Assembly: GCF_012489685.1 (NCBI RefSeq)
Contig: NC_080046.1
Coordinates: 41,503,176 to 41,567,175 of the forward strand
Direction of reading: 5' to 3'
Length of the DNA stretch: 64,000 nucleotides
Source: Lotus japonicus
Lineage: Eukaryota; Streptophyta; Magnoliopsida; Fabales; Fabaceae
The number at the start of each line of letters is the position of its first letter. Positions within the stretch are counted from its first letter, which is position 1. The position numbers and the translations under genes are program-made. The notes beneath the pieces were generated by a model that saw only the letters and a program-made list of their open reading frames with translations, searched no databases and was not told the DNA's origin. Shown here one piece after another: positions 34,441-47,273 of the stretch.

Positions 34441-34889
34441 TATTTACTTGATGGGTTGTACGTTTTCTAGATGATTCTTGCATTTTGCATCTTGAGTTGC
34501 TTGCGATTTTTCATGCCTTGACAATTGCGTGGGGTCGGGGTTAACGTTCTGTGGATTGTCAATCAGACTCTATGGACGCAGAGAAGCTTGTGCATTTGTG
34601 CTTGTTGCGGCCCATCTTTATGCATCACTGATTTGGGACACTAATGAGCTCTTAGGGAGATCTTGGCATGTGGTGCTTCATCATGTTTTAAGAGAGGGGA
34701 ATGCGTGTGCGGGTTTTTTGGAAAAGCATGACGCCATTCAGGATGAAGCTTTCTTGGCTGTGGAGCAGCCTTTGGAGGGCACATGAGTTTACTTCTTTTG
34801 GCTAACGCTTCGGGCGTCACCTCTTTGAAGTCTTAGCCCGGGGTTTCTCAGTTCTTTTTTTCTCTTTATGAGTTTTACAAAAAAAAAAA
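34441..34889 (+). mobile_element. 5'-truncated LINE copy (RNase H end)
   Basis: Flanked by aaacagatgt at 34431-34440 and 34890-34899, the latter directly after an A tract. The inside encodes the end of a LINE RNase H (LHLELL-like start, LIWDTNELLGRSWHVVLHHV, LREGNACAGFLEKHDA), with a stop at 34784-34786. It is related to the RNase H of LINE-A. Confidence 0.85.
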
Positions 34890-35066
34890 AAACAGATGTG
34901 CTTCGGAATCTCTTGGTAAAATGAATTTGATCTCATTGAACATGGAGAAGTCTCTTATATAGTCGAGTTCTCCCTCCAAATTTATAAAATGAAATTAAAA
35001 TTTTAATAATATATTTTTCATCTTGGATTATTTTTTTTACACTCCACCCACCATCTTGGACTATAA

Positions 35067-36089
35067 GGGCTCGTTTGGTGGCCAGAACAGGATAGTATAA
35101 GACAGGATAATAATCATATCTTGTTGTTATCTGTTGTTTGTTGCGCCAGCAGGATGTGATAACACTATCTTGTCTCCTATCCTATTCTGTCAATCATGTG
35201 TAAAAGTTATCCTGATGGGGGAGCTAGGATAGAACAGGATAGGATACCAGTTATATATTTTCTTTCAGTATCCTAACTCCAAATTAATTTATTTTAATAT
35301 TATATAATTTATAATTTATAATAATATTAATTAATAAATATAAAATATTAATTTAACAAAAATAAAAAATAAATAAAATTATTATTCATAAATAGTAAAA
35401 TAGACTACTCACTTACAAATATTGATTTATTTAATAATAGACTAATTTAATATTTTCATCTCCTATTATTTATCTACTTATATAATAATTTAAATATAAA
35501 GTATTTTGAAATAATAACATTTTTAATTTAATTAATTTTTATTGTTTATCACATGTCACAACTAAGTGAAAACCATTGATTACAAATATTTATTTTTTAA
35601 TAATAATAGATTAATTTTCTATTTTCATCTCCTATTATTTAAAACTACTTATCTACTTATATAATAATTTATAATTTAATTATAAAGTACTTTTGAAATA
35701 AAAATATTCTTAATTTAGTTAACTTTTATTGTTAATTATCACGTGTCACAAATAAGTGAAAACAATTGGTTAACTGTATAACTTTATTTAAAATATAGGT
35801 TATCTTCAAAACAATAAAATAGGCTAATTAATAAAATTTAAATTTATTTTATTTATTTTAAAATATAGACTCATTCATGAAAATGCAAAAAAATTAAATT
35901 TAATAGAATGATTAATTTTAAATGTATTTTTTATTCAAATATAAATCTGATACATTTTTCCTTATCATATCCAGTTCTTATCATGTGCACCTCAAACACA
36001 GGATATTATAAAAGTCTATCATGCTCTTATCCTATCATGTTGCTATCATGTTCACATATCATATCTTATCCTGATCACCAAACATCCCC
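35067..36089. mobile_element. 1.0-kb PIF/Harbinger-like non-autonomous element
   Basis: Ends GGGCTCGTTTGGTG (35067) and, on the opposite strand at 36089, GGGGATGTTTGGTG, flanked by taa on both sides (35064-35066 and 36090-36092). The 3-bp TAA duplication and the GTTTGG terminal motif fit PIF/Harbinger. The AT-rich inside contains two ~180-bp direct repeats (about 35405-35585 and 35580-35770). No transposase. Confidence 0.6.
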
Positions 36090-36269
36090 TAAATTTTCTT
36101 TTAACTGCTATGTTCTCATCGGGTTTCTGGGTCGGTACATGATTGTTTTTTCCGACCCGTTAATCAGGCCCAAACTGGAACAGATGCACACTTGCACTCT
36201 CATATCGTGAATCATAAACCCTAACCCCTGAGTTTCCCTTCTCACCTTCTCCTTCTCCACCACTCGGAC

Positions 36270-39200
36270 ATGGCTTCACGGAGACTATTATCGTCTCTAC
36301 TCCGATCACCCCTCACCCGATCTCCGCCGCATTTTCAATCTCCGATCTCTTCCCGGCCATTCTCCTCCCCGAAACTCGCTTCTCCTCCTTCTCCGGCCGC
36401 CGTAAGCATCACTTCATCTCGTTCATTTCCCACATTTTCATTTCATTATAGATTTATACAATTTCATGATGCAGCATAATGTTACAGTATGTACTCGATT
36501 TGCTTATTATGATCCTGAAGTGTGATTCAAAGCAAGCTTGTTAAATTACAGATCATAATATCACCATCAATTATGTATAATATGCTCTGTAATAATATTA
36601 ATATCAATTGATTGAATATTGGATAAATGAAGAAAATGGCATAATTATTTTGAGCAATTTCTTTGGTAGCTGCTTCCATACCTTTTGCTGTGATTTTTCA
36701 TGATTTATTTTGGGATAATGATTCATGGACCGAAAACTATTTTTGACGAAACCAACGAATCAATTTACTTCCGTTTATCTCACTTGATTTTGTTTCACTT
36801 GTAGTTTTGTAACTACCCAAATCTCTTTGACTCATTTCCGAACCACATGTTCGTAAATTTCGTTTCTCAATTCCATTGTAACGTATAGCATTGCTCTTTA
36901 TTTTGTAATAAATTTTTAAAATTTGCATCTTTGTGCTTTATAGTCTAAATAGTGAATTGAAGGGTACTGAACCCTCTCATTTTCAAGGGTGCCGGAGAAA
37001 TGCCCATTATTTAGAGCCTTCAAGTGTTGTGTTGTTTCTGTTGAATATCTGTTTAGATTTAGTTTACTATTAGTCTTATCTCATTGAGATATAGTTTAGA
37101 TTTGTTTCTCTATTTTAGATTAGTATCTATTTAAATAGAGATAATATCTATTTAAATAGAGATAGGTTTAGATAGATTTAGTTTCTTTTTATCTATTTGT
37201 TAGTCTATATATGTTGTAGTCTAGTCAAGTATTATCAATGAAATACAAGTATTATTTTATCAAATTCAAGTTGGTGTCAGAGCGAGTTTCGATCCTACCG
37301 CTGTGAGGGGGCTCCTCCCCCGTGAGCCCCCTCATGGTGACCTTCCAAATCTCTTTGGATTATTTTCACTCGTCCTGTGCTTCCGCGCTTGTTCGTTCTA
37401 GCCTTTTCTTACGGCCTCGTTTCTTTCTGATTATGGTCCCCTTTGTCTTGGAACCCTATTGACCCTTGTTTCTTAATACTTAAAACAACCGCGCCTTCTT
37501 CTTCGGCGCGTGAAGGTAACGCACAAACCTGAACTCGACACGACGACCACATACATGTTCGTCCGTTGTAGTATAGTTGGTCAGGATATTTGGCTCTCCC
37601 TCCTGGTTCTGTTCCAGATGTTGTTTTCTCCAGATTTTCCTTCCTTTAATGCAGTTGCGTGATTGGAAGAAATTGTGGGAATTGATTCAACAATTGTTTA
37701 CTCAAGAATCCTTGATTGGAATGACATAATAATTCTTCACTGCCAGCGAGAGTATTGGTTACATGAAGTGGAAATATGGAATGCCAATGCGTTGGGATGG
37801 TGATATTGGAAGTTTCTGATGATGCCAGAATGAAGCAGTACCATGTGGCTCTTTGGTCCAATCCAGTTCTCAATTAGTGTGTTGGGTTGTTCTAGTTTCT
37901 TGTTTTTGGTTTCTTGGTTTTGGTTGGCACAGTGTGGTTTTGGAGTTGGAAAAGATTTTTGCTCTCTATTAAAGTGGAGAATTGGTTTTGCATTGTGTGG
38001 TTTGTTGGTGTATAAATTTTGGACTATTTTTGGGAATATCTCTCTCCGGCAGCAGCTGCTTCTCAAGTTAATTATATTTGTTACAAGCTATGCATATGAC
38101 ATATATGCGCTAGCTTGAGGGGAAGATCTGAATATTGTTAAATCTTAATTATATTTCTTACAAGCTATGCATATGACATATATGCTATAGTTTGAAGGGA
38201 AGTGTTGGATATTGCTAAATATCCTAATAGAGACCACAGTCAACCACCGCCGACAATCGTTATCCTTGTTGCTGGTTTGGTGGAGGGTGTATTCAAGAAG
38301 TGTTTGGTTGGATCTAATTGTATTGCGCTGCATTGTTCTCGCTGGTCCTATTTGTGTTTCGGCCAGGTTTGGTTTTTAAGGTCCTCTATTTGACGTGTGT
38401 TGTGGCGCCACCGTTAATGGTCGTCCGGTCTTCCTCTTCCAGTTTGGTTTGTGGGTCTGCTGTGTTTTCTCATCTGCGATGTTTCTTGCTGTTTGAGTTC
38501 TTAGTTTGCATCTCATGGTTCGTGATGCTCTTATTATATTGATCTTGGCTGACTTTATGCAATTTGGTTTTGTTTGGTTTTGAAGGTGACAGTGTCACCT
38601 TCGTTTGTTTTGTCTCGATTGTTTGGTTTTCTGGTTTTAGGGCTTCATCTGCAAGTTGCGCTGGCCCACTCTCTAGTTGAGAGTTATTGGTTTTGGTTTT
38701 AGGGCTCTAGCTGCGAGTTGCGCTGGCCCGCTCTCTAATGTTTGAGAGTTGTCTGTGTCAAAGTTGACACCATTGTTTGTCTTAGAAGCCATCAATCGAT
38801 CAACCTCAAGTATGTTTTATTTATGTGTGGTTGTTGTTGGTGAGTTGTTGCTTCAGCCTTGTTTTGTTTTCGGGCGTATTGTTGCTGGTTTTTCGCCCTT
38901 GTTGTTTGCTGACTCAGCTACCCTACGACACTCCAGAAGAATTGGTTTTTGTCTTGCATCAATTTCAGCCAGATCAAGTATGAGAAGTTGTCTTTTGCCT
39001 CCCATGGATTTAGCAGAAGTTCGAAAGATTATTCAATTTGAAGTATGAGAAGTTGGCTTTTATCGCCATGGATTTACTAGAAGTTTGAAAGGTTATTCAA
39101 TTCAGAAATTCGCCAAGACTGTCATTATTAAGGGATATCTATTAAGATAATTTTCTTCTTGGGTTCGATTTGTTACAAGCTTAAAGCTAAGTAAGCTTTA

Positions 39201-41152
39201 GCTTGAGGGGGAGTGTTGAATATCTGTTTAGATTTAGTTTACTATTAGTCTTATCTCATTGAGATATAGTTTAGATTTGTTTCTCTATTTTAGATTAGTA
39301 TCTATTTAAATAGAGATAATATCTATTTAAATAGAGATAGGTTTAGATAGATTTAGTTTCTTTTTATCTATTTGTTAGTCTATATATATTGTAGTCTAGT
39401 CAAGTATTATCAATGAAATACAAGTATTATTTTATCAAATTCAAGTGTTTCATGCTTCTATTTTTCTTGAATCGTATGACCTTGATTTATAGGATATGAG
39501 CTCTTGTGGTGATTGGATATTGGTGTTGTTCTTGTCATGATTTATTGTGCAGGTTAAGATATACCCTCAGACTGAGGCATTCTCAAGATTTGTGTCTGCT
39601 AATGGTTTAGCTTCTGTGCAGGGAATTTCTAAAATGGATCCATTTCGCTGCGTTGCTACGATCGCGCCTTCTTTCTGTAGCAGGTTTATGTCGACGAAGA
39701 TAAACTCTGTTGATTCTTCTCAAGGGAGTTCTGCTCGGGAGCCTGAAGTGCCTGAACGCATCAAATTTAAGAGATTAGATAAAACTGGCAGGCATATCAT
39801 GCAGGCATGTGACTGCTCTGTGTCGTTTTAAACAAGCGTGTTCATTTTGTTATCGTTTGTAAAAATTGTTGATATTTATATTCTTTAGATTTTAGACAAG
39901 GAAGCAGTAGAGGAGGTGAAAGCGCAGAGACAGATGCCTGATATAAAGCCCGGTTATACAGTGCAACTCAAAGTGGTATGGGAGTTTTTATCTGATGATT
40001 TATTCATATTTGTGCTTTGCTTGGTTCCTGTTCATTATAGTGATATGATATTTTGCTCTTTTACGTCTGATATAACAGGAAGTGCCTGAAAACAAGAGGC
40101 GTGTTTCTATTATAAAAGGCATTGTTATTGCTAGGCGTAATGCTGGCCTCAATTCAACATTCAGAATTAGAAGGATGGTGGCTGGGGTTGGCATCGAGAA
40201 TCTATTTCCACTGTGAGTATTACCTTTCCATATTTTTATCTGATCAGCTTTGCAGATATGCTATTTTAATGGGTAAAATAGTTCACTGCTTTCAGTTTTG
40301 TTGGCTTTTGAGGAGGATGCAGTTAAAATTGACTTGCTGAGTATCCACTCGGGGCGATGTTAATTATTTGAAATTCTAGTTGTGGGCTTGTTGTCTGTCT
40401 TTCTTCCGAAGTTTTTTTTAATTAAACTAAATCTCTAAAAAGTTGTGATGTAATCTGGTAAATTTTCATACTATAACCAAGAAAAAATCAGTTTTAGTGC
40501 TTTCTGATTATGTAGAAGGAGTAGCTTAAAAGAGAAGCTATACCATGAAGAGTTCTTTTATCAGAACTTATTCATATGCCTTTTATATTACTTTGAGTTT
40601 AACAAAAGCATTCTTATTGCAATATACATTTTATGTGTTGTTGTGCTTGTTTGTTCACGGGATTCCGTTCAATCTGTTTTCCCCCTTGCATTATCTATTT
40701 GGAAAAAAGTGAATTACTCTCTAAATTTATTTATAACTGTAACAATTAGTTTGGTGTGTATTCAATATTCAGAGATAGTAAATTTTTGTTTCGTTTTGAG
40801 CTTGAGTTTGAGGTGTTTCTGTATGCGCTTTGGATGACTTTTGGGGACTGTACTACTATTTGATGTGTATGCGCTTTCTCTATCCCCCATTTCATCTTGT
40901 CATATGCTTTGTCAATGACCTTTATTTTGGGGTGGCTGAAGAGGGGAGGGTTATGGTGGTGTTGTGATCTTTTAATTTTCAGTTGTTTGTGCTTGTAGTA
41001 GGCATCATATTATTTGGTGCTTAATGACTGAGCTTTGACCTTTGTGTGATAGGTATTCACCAAACATAAAGGAGATAAAGGTGATTGACAAGAAGAAAGT
41101 GAGAAGGGCCAAACTCTACTACCTGAGGGATAGATTGAACTTTAAAAAATAA
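36270..41152 (+). CDS. Organellar (likely mitochondrial) ribosomal protein bL19
   Basis: Large-subunit ribosomal protein of the bacterial L19 family. Five exons: 36270-36401, 39553-39804, 39889-39975, 40079-40212 and 41053-41152, giving 234 aa. Exon 1 encodes a Ser/Arg/Pro-rich N-terminus ([18 protein letters not shown]), a typical mitochondrial presequence. Exon 2 has a second Arg/Ser-rich stretch ([15 protein letters not shown]), then the start of the L19 fold. Exons 3-5 hold the conserved core: [44 protein letters not shown] and [12 protein letters not shown]. Intron 2 (39805-39888) starts with GC, not GT. Intron 1 (3.15 kb) carries an LTR element. The joining of exon 1 to exon 2 is inferred from phase and targeting logic. 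Mitochondrial over plastid is likely but unproven. Confidence 0.85.
37039..39446 (+). mobile_element. Young non-autonomous LTR retrotransposon in bL19 intron 1
   Basis: LTRs at 37039-37271 and 39214-39446 are both 233 bp and differ at one base that I can see (g or a in tctatatat(g/a)ttgtag). They begin TGTTGAATATC and end TTCAAGT; the GT end is unusual. TSD gtttc lies at 37034-37038 and 39447-39451. PBS tggtgtcagagcg follows directly at 37272 and the purine tract gcttgagggggag precedes the right LTR. The 1.94-kb inside has no gag or pol frame, so movement must rely on another element. Same strand as the host gene. Confidence 0.9.
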
Positions 41153-42400
41153 CACTGATCTTCATTCTAGCGGAAATTATTTATGATTCATAATTTTGTT
41201 ATATGTGGTATCTGCGTCTATTCACTGATCATATACTTGCTGCTTTACTGTGCTCAACTATCTTTGCTCAGTGTACCTTACTATGTTGTTTAATTTCAAT
41301 CCTTAGAGCCTGTCATGTTTTTGAAAGGTTAACATGTAAGAGATGCATTCATGTTAAGAATTTCTCAAAGCCATGTTATAATTTGTTTCCCTGATGTATT
41401 GAATCTGAAAAATAGGCTTGCATTTTAGCTGCCTTGTGCTTTTTTTTTTTTGACATTTGGTTAATGAAAAAAAGAAGTAATTCAAATGAGGACAAGAGTT
41501 GTCATGGTGCTTACATGACCGGTCCACATGGGGTTTTCACATGACATTTGATCTTTCTAAAATTACTTTAATCGCTTTTGTTCATTCTCCTCCCATTTTT
41601 CCTTCTTCCACTTCCTCCTCCCATCCAACCTCCACAGCTACCTCCCAACTACCACCCACCTCCACCTCCCCATTTACCTCCACGACCCCTTTCATGGAGG
41701 AAACATGCTTGAAAGGAAGTTACAATAAATATTATTAGGTACAATGTTTTAATTGTCCTCATAAGTGTTTATATATTTTTTATCAAATGGGTTATTTACA
41801 CCTCATTTTTACTTGAAAATATATCTCATTTCTTAAACATAACTTTTTCTTTCCTCTAATTTTCTCTCTCAAACCAAATAACATAAATATGTTATCTCAC
41901 TTTGTTTTTCTCTCAATTTTCTTTCACAATAACGCATTTATTTTTCTAGAATCAATAATTGAAATGTCTTATAAAAAATATGTTTTTAAATAGGTTATCA
42001 AGTCATACTAGACTAGAAAAAAAAGATAAAACCTAATAAATCTATAACATATAACCTAATAAATCTATAACATATAATAGGTTTGCCTTGAGTTTCAAAC
42101 TTTTTAAATAGAGTAATTGTATATTTGGATTTATGTTGAACACAACATAATAAAATCATGCTAATCTCTTGATAGTTAGATTATCTATTTTCCCATTTGC
42201 ATTGACATAAATGAGAAACCAAACATACACTTTTTTTTTAGAATTTTTGTTGAATTCAACATCGATCCACGTTTGAATCAATGTGGATAAATCCTGCTTC
42301 TCGGTTAATGTTTTCAAATGTGTATTTTCTCATTTGTATCAATTTTAACCTTTAAAAGCTATTTACACAAGTTTCTCTCCACAATTAATTTTGGTTTTAA
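41153..42400. other. Intergenic, AT-rich, no gene supported
   Basis: Contains the 3' end region of the bL19 gene, a short direct repeat (acctaataaatctataaca, about 42030 and 42055), and possible MITE debris around 42130-42300 with tttggatttatgttgaa. No element ends were clear. Confidence 0.45.
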
Positions 42401-42995
42401 AAATGGTTATAGAAAATTTTCCAATGATGTACTGAATAATCTATTTAACGAAGCACATCCTTGGACCATTGAAGTGGCTTGGAGAAATATATGCCACGAG
42501 CATGACTTATTTTGCTAATTTCTTAAACCTGAAATGCTAGATAATGATTTTGCATGGGTGCGTATCAGGTGGCACCCTCCTACAGCAGGATTTCTGAAGT
42601 TAAATGTTGATGGCAGCTTTGGTGAGGATGATGGCCATATGGGTGGTAGTGGCTTGATCAGAGACAGTAACAACAGTTGGGTTTGTGGCTTTATGAGTCA
42701 TGCAACATCAGGGAATGCGTTTATAGCGGAAGCATCTGCCCTTCGCGATGACCTCCTAATGGCGTGGAACCATGACACCCGTAACCTTGTTTGTGAAACT
42801 GATTGTAAAGAGCTAGTGGAGCTGTTATTGAAGCGGGATGGGATCAGCTTTCATGGCCAGTTACAGAGATAGAGCTCTAAAGCTTCAGCTGTTGGTCAGT
42901 TATTCTCAAGAGCTTCAAGTGATGTTGCTCCAAGATTCCTTAGGAGCCCCTTAGTTTTTGTTTTTGTAATTTTTGCACTTTTCCGGTGTAACAAA
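42400..42995 (+). mobile_element. LINE remnant with RNase H domain
   Basis: The frame at 42534-42872 reads as RNase H of a plant LINE: FLKLNVDGSFGEDDG (catalytic Asp), FIAEASALRDDL (Glu) and CETDCKELVELLL (Asp). It stops early at 42870-42872. The tail cttttccggtgtaacaaaaaaag resembles a LINE 3' end. Upstream bounds are uncertain. Confidence 0.6.
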
Positions 42996-43311
42996 AAAAG
43001 AATAATTTATTTAAATAATGCATATGAAGTATCTAACACATTCCCCACTCCTATATAACATACCCAAGTGACAAATTCAAAATCCAGCCCAACCTCGCGC
43101 GTTCTCCCAAACCTAAACAACGAAATAAAAGGGGAAAAAAAAGGGGTTTCGTTTCATCATTTCGTGTTTCGAGTTTCTCTCTATCATTCTTCTTCTCCAA
43201 TCCTCATTTTTTGTTGCAATCTGCGACCCTTCATTTTCGTCACCCTCAGATTCTTCAATCCCTCACTCTCAATTTGCATCCCCCAATTTTGGGATTTTAG
43301 GGTTCGAGACG
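42996..43311 (+). promoter_or_regulatory. Promoter and leader of WSS1 gene
   Basis: Upstream region of the WLM gene. It is partly repeated upstream of the paralogue (55479-55676), where caaattcaaaatt, ctctcgcgccttctc and ttcttcaatccctcactct recur. This shows the duplication included promoter and leader. Confidence 0.5.
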
Positions 43312-45530
43312 ATGAACTCAGGCGACCTCAACAAGGTTTGGGAAATCAATGCTCTGAAGAGGAAACCAAGGCCAGAAGAAGCCACAAAAATGCTGGAGAA
43401 GATCGCCAAACAGGTCCAGCCCATCATGCGCAAACACAATTGGAGGGTCAAGCTTCTCTCTGAATTCTGGTGTTCCAAAACTTCCTCTCTTTTTTTTTTT
43501 AATTTTTTTAATTTATTATCGTGCAATTCACTTCAGTTTTGTGTTTCCTATAATGGGTAGTGAAGGAAAATTGAAGTAATGGAGTTAGGGATAGGAAAGT
43601 TTTCAACTTGGAGTTAAAAACCACTGTTCTAATCAACCAACCATTGATAATGTTGTAGCACAATATTAGCAGCTTTTGTGTCTCCTTAGGAACCTGAATT
43701 AAGAACTTGCCCATGTGATTATTGTAGCCCAAGCAATCCGTCGATTCCAACCAGTTTCTTAGTTTTTTTAATTTGAATTTTGCTAATCAAAACAGAAGAT
43801 TATTTTGAGTAGAAACAGTGGTCTTGCTACTCATGCAGCTGTGTGATTTTGCTTTAGTGTAACACTCAAATGAATTTTGATTTTGGCTTGGGCAAGTCTA
43901 TTTTGATTTTCTATTTCTGGTGGAATGACTAAAGAACTTGCCCATGTGGTTGTATTGTAGCCCGAGCAATCCGGCTCTTCTTGGGGTGAATGTAAATGCT
44001 GGTGTAAATGTGAAGTTACGGCTACGGAGACCAAACAGGGATTCAGAATTCTACCCATTTGATGAAGTTCTGGATACAATGCTTCATGAGCTTTGCCATA
44101 ATGCCCACAGCTCTCATAATGCTGCCTTCTACAAGCTCTGGGATCAACTTAGAAAGGTTCTCCTTCTTCCTGTCATTTTGTTATTGACTAGGCAAAATGA
44201 TAATTATCAGATTTCTGGCCTTTTGTGATACAGTCTCTTTGCTTTAGACAATATCCTATTGGATTTTACAGGTCCTTTAGATAATATCTTACAATAGGGC
44301 AATTTTATTAGAATAATGGCTGTAAGTTAAAACATTGATTCACCATTGGTATGATAGATCATAACACTTGTTTACTGATGTAATTCTAGGCAGAAAGTTG
44401 TGTTTTTCTTTCTTAGCAAATTGTTAGATTTGCTTATTTGCTCTCTATCAATCCATTTTACTAATTATGCATAGGAATGTGAAGAGTTGATGGCTAAGGG
44501 AATAACTGGCTCTGGAGACGGGTTTGACGTTCCAGGGAAGCGTTTAGGTGGTAATTCCCGGCAACCTCCACTTTCATCTCTACGTAAAACTGCACTGGCA
44601 GCCGCAGAAAAGCGGTCACGATTGGGATCTCTTCTTCCATCTGGACCGAATCGTCTTGGCGGTGATAGCGCTATAATGGGGGCACTTAGTCCAGCGCAGG
44701 CTGCTGCAATGGCTGCAGAAAGGAGATTACAGGATGACCTATGGTGTGGTTCTCAATCTTGTGAACATTCAGATCATGAAAATGTTAACAATGAATCTGC
44801 TGAGAACATTGTACAGAAGCGGAAAATTGTTGGAAGCTCAAGATTAACAGACAATTCTACTCTACCTTCAGATCAAGTATCTAGAAAAAGAAGTTGTTCT
44901 AAGGACTCAAGTTTACCCGTTCATTCATCTGGTGCCCCGATATTTGTAAATTTAACTGCGGATGCACAAAAAATCGGATCTATCACTGAATATCAAATTG
45001 GATCTCAACAACGAAGTTTTGGATTAGAAAGGATTTCAAATTCTCAATCTGAATCTCAGGCTGGATCTAGTTCTGCAAATTTATCAAGCCTGCCTAGGCT
45101 ACTTTCTGGGGATAATAAAACATTTCATTCCGAAGAATCTGCAATGTGGGAGTGTCCGATGTGCACTCTGTTGAATCAAGTAAGCATCCAAATATACTGC
45201 ATTCTTTCATTGCAGACTATGTCTGTGTTGAGTTTCCTCGTAAAATGTTGTGTTGTGGCTTTATTCATTCTAAAGTATATAATGATCACTATGGTTGTTT
45301 AACATACTGCCTTTTCTAACGCATGTAATGGTGCTGGACCAATGCAGACATTTGCTCCTATATGTGAGTTGTGTGGCACGCAACAACCAAAAGATGTTAC
45401 CACCAAGTACAGCACTTGGTCTTGCAAATTCTGTACCTTGGATAACAGTGTGAAGATGGAGAAATGCTCAGCCTGTGACCAGTGGAGATATTCTCATGGC
45501 CCGCCAATGTCAGTCAACCTGGGTTCCTAA
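43312..45530 (+). CDS. WSS1: WSS1-like WLM metalloprotease with two RanBP2 zinc fingers
   Basis: Member of the WLM/Wss1 family, DNA-dependent proteases that clear DNA-protein crosslinks (known role of the family). Exons: 43312-43469, 43961-44156, 44475-45179 and 45348-45530, giving 413 aa. The WLM domain opens with VWEINALKRKP and holds the zinc-binding active site HELCHNAHSSH (His95, Glu96, His99, His105). Residues ~120-330 are a Ser-rich linker with SPAQAAAMAAERR and a possible SUMO-interacting motif (IFVNLT). Two RanBP2-type fingers follow: Cys345/348/359/362 and Cys379/382/393/396, the first split by the last intron. All catalytic and zinc residues are present and the frame is open, so the gene looks functional. 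A second, decayed copy lies at 55677. Confidence 0.92.
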
Positions 45531-46130
45531 CCTTGGCAATTGACAGAACTGTGTAATTTGCATATTGGACAAATCTAATTCACTTTTGGCTTTAGTCTTC
45601 ACTAATCTGTGCATAACCTTCCATTTATTCTTGGTTCTATCTTCTATATCATGATCACATATATTTTTAAAATTTAACTTTGACATTTGATCTTTAGTTT
45701 TTCTTTGTTATACAATATTTATCTCGTACGAAGGTAGGAATAATAATGGCCAAATGGATAAGGTTTGGATAGGATATAATAATATTTGATTCTATATTCA
45801 CATTTTGAACCTATACCCGTGTGGGTTGGAATTTTTATGCTCATGCTCTTTTATTAGGCACTTATGCATCCATATTCTTACCTATATTATATTTAAACTT
45901 GAATTATCGAGAAAATATAATCCAGTATAATCCAAATTTAAGAGATTTGGCCCGGTTATGTTGGGTCCATAAGGCTTAAGACTTAAGAGTATGTACAGGG
46001 GTACTACAAGGAGTCTCTAGCTCGATTCGTTGTGAAAAGCATATCTTTGGAATTGAGGTTTACTTATGTTGCTCTCTAACTTTTGAAATTTCATTTTCTC
46101 TCCACCATTTTTTTATTAAATTAATTCTTA
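45531..46130. other. Intergenic, nothing recognised
   Basis: 3' flank of WSS1; the first part (ccttccatttattcttggtt...) is repeated downstream of the paralogue near 58440, so it belongs to the duplicated unit. The rest is AT-rich with no signal. Confidence 0.5.
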
Positions 46131-46661
46131 TAGGGCTGACAATTTCCACCTGCATATGGGGATCCCTTTGGGGACTGTCTGTTTTGGGGCCCCAATCTTG
46201 GGGAATTTTTCCCTGTGGGGATGGGGGTGGGGACAAAAATTCCCTCGAGACAAGTTTGGGGATGGGTGGGGATCACCCTCTCCGCCCTGCAGAATCTCCG
46301 CCCGGTATACATAGGTAAAAAATCAATAATAACCTTAATAATAAATTCAATGTTATTTCAACTTCATTATATATTTTCATAGATTTGACATGTTTTATTC
46401 TCATTTGTGGTTTCTATATTTAACTATTTATAGGTCAGGTAGAAATTTATGTATTTTTTATATTTAATTTAGTTTTATTTTATTTTTAATGATGTGTTAG
46501 TGGTCCCCAAGGGGATATGTGGGGGAGGTGGGGATTGTGGATGGAGAGAAAATTCACCCCGCCACGGGGATGGGGAGTGGGGATGGGGACATGAAAGAGA
46601 TGCGGGGACGAGGAGTGGGAAGGCATTCCCTGCCCCCGCCCCGCGCGAATGCCATCCCTAC
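46131..46661. mobile_element. hAT-like non-autonomous element, GGGGATGGGG-rich ends
   Basis: Ends TAGGGCTGACAAT (46131) and, on the opposite strand, TAGGGATGGCATT (46661), with many ggggatgggga motifs on both flanks pointing inward. An AT-rich centre lies at 46310-46500. The G-rich arms can pair with the C-rich ones. I could not find an 8-bp TSD, so the class is uncertain. Confidence 0.45.
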
Positions 46662-47136
46662 TTTTGAGTATGTGACATTAAATGTTAGTATACAGGAGCT
46701 TTACATTGGCGCGCTACACCAAAATTAAACTTATAATTTCCATTTTCTCTAATTTCTTTAATAATTACTTATCTTTCATTACTTAAATTTTCCGCAATGG
46801 AGGCCAACAACAATTGTTAAAAATGATTATGTGAACTTTTAAGATAGAAAGTCCGATTCTTAGAGCATTTTCAGTTCAGTACCTTATGGTGGGATCTTAT
46901 CTTGAGATCACGTATCTTAAATTGTCTTGCATTGGAGCAAACTGATGTCGAGGATTTGAAATCTTATTTACGTTAGTATCATAGCTAAGACATGAGTAAA
47001 GCAAGAATAATAATTTTTTTTTTCTCTTTCATTCATGTGCATCCAGTAAACCCAACCAAAATGTTAAAAAATAAATAATATAAATATATGATATATTGTG
47101 GGACTCAGCGAAAAATGTGCACCCTTACGTTACTAC
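46662..47136. other. Intergenic, possible MITE debris
   Basis: Contains tcttagagcattttcagttcag (about 46859), a phrase type seen at MITE ends, but no matching partner was found. No gene. Confidence 0.4.
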
Positions 47137-47226
47137 TTACTAGTGGGAATTGGGTTTAACACCCCAGCCCTTAGGCTTCCCGCCACACTTAAAGTGGGGA
47201 AATTACCGGAAAGCCTCTGGATTAAT

Positions 47227-47273
47227 ATCGGTAAATGATTTTCCGATACGTATCGGTTTATCATTTCCCGATT
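47227..47273. repeat. Left subterminal palindromes of the MULE
   Basis: Two inverted-repeat motifs: atcggtaaatgattttccga (from 47227) and tcggtttatcatttcccga (from 47252). They match the motif repeated near the right end. Weaker ones follow at 47675-47689 (ggaaaatgtttttcc) and 47701-47715 (gggaaaacatttccc). Confidence 0.75.
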
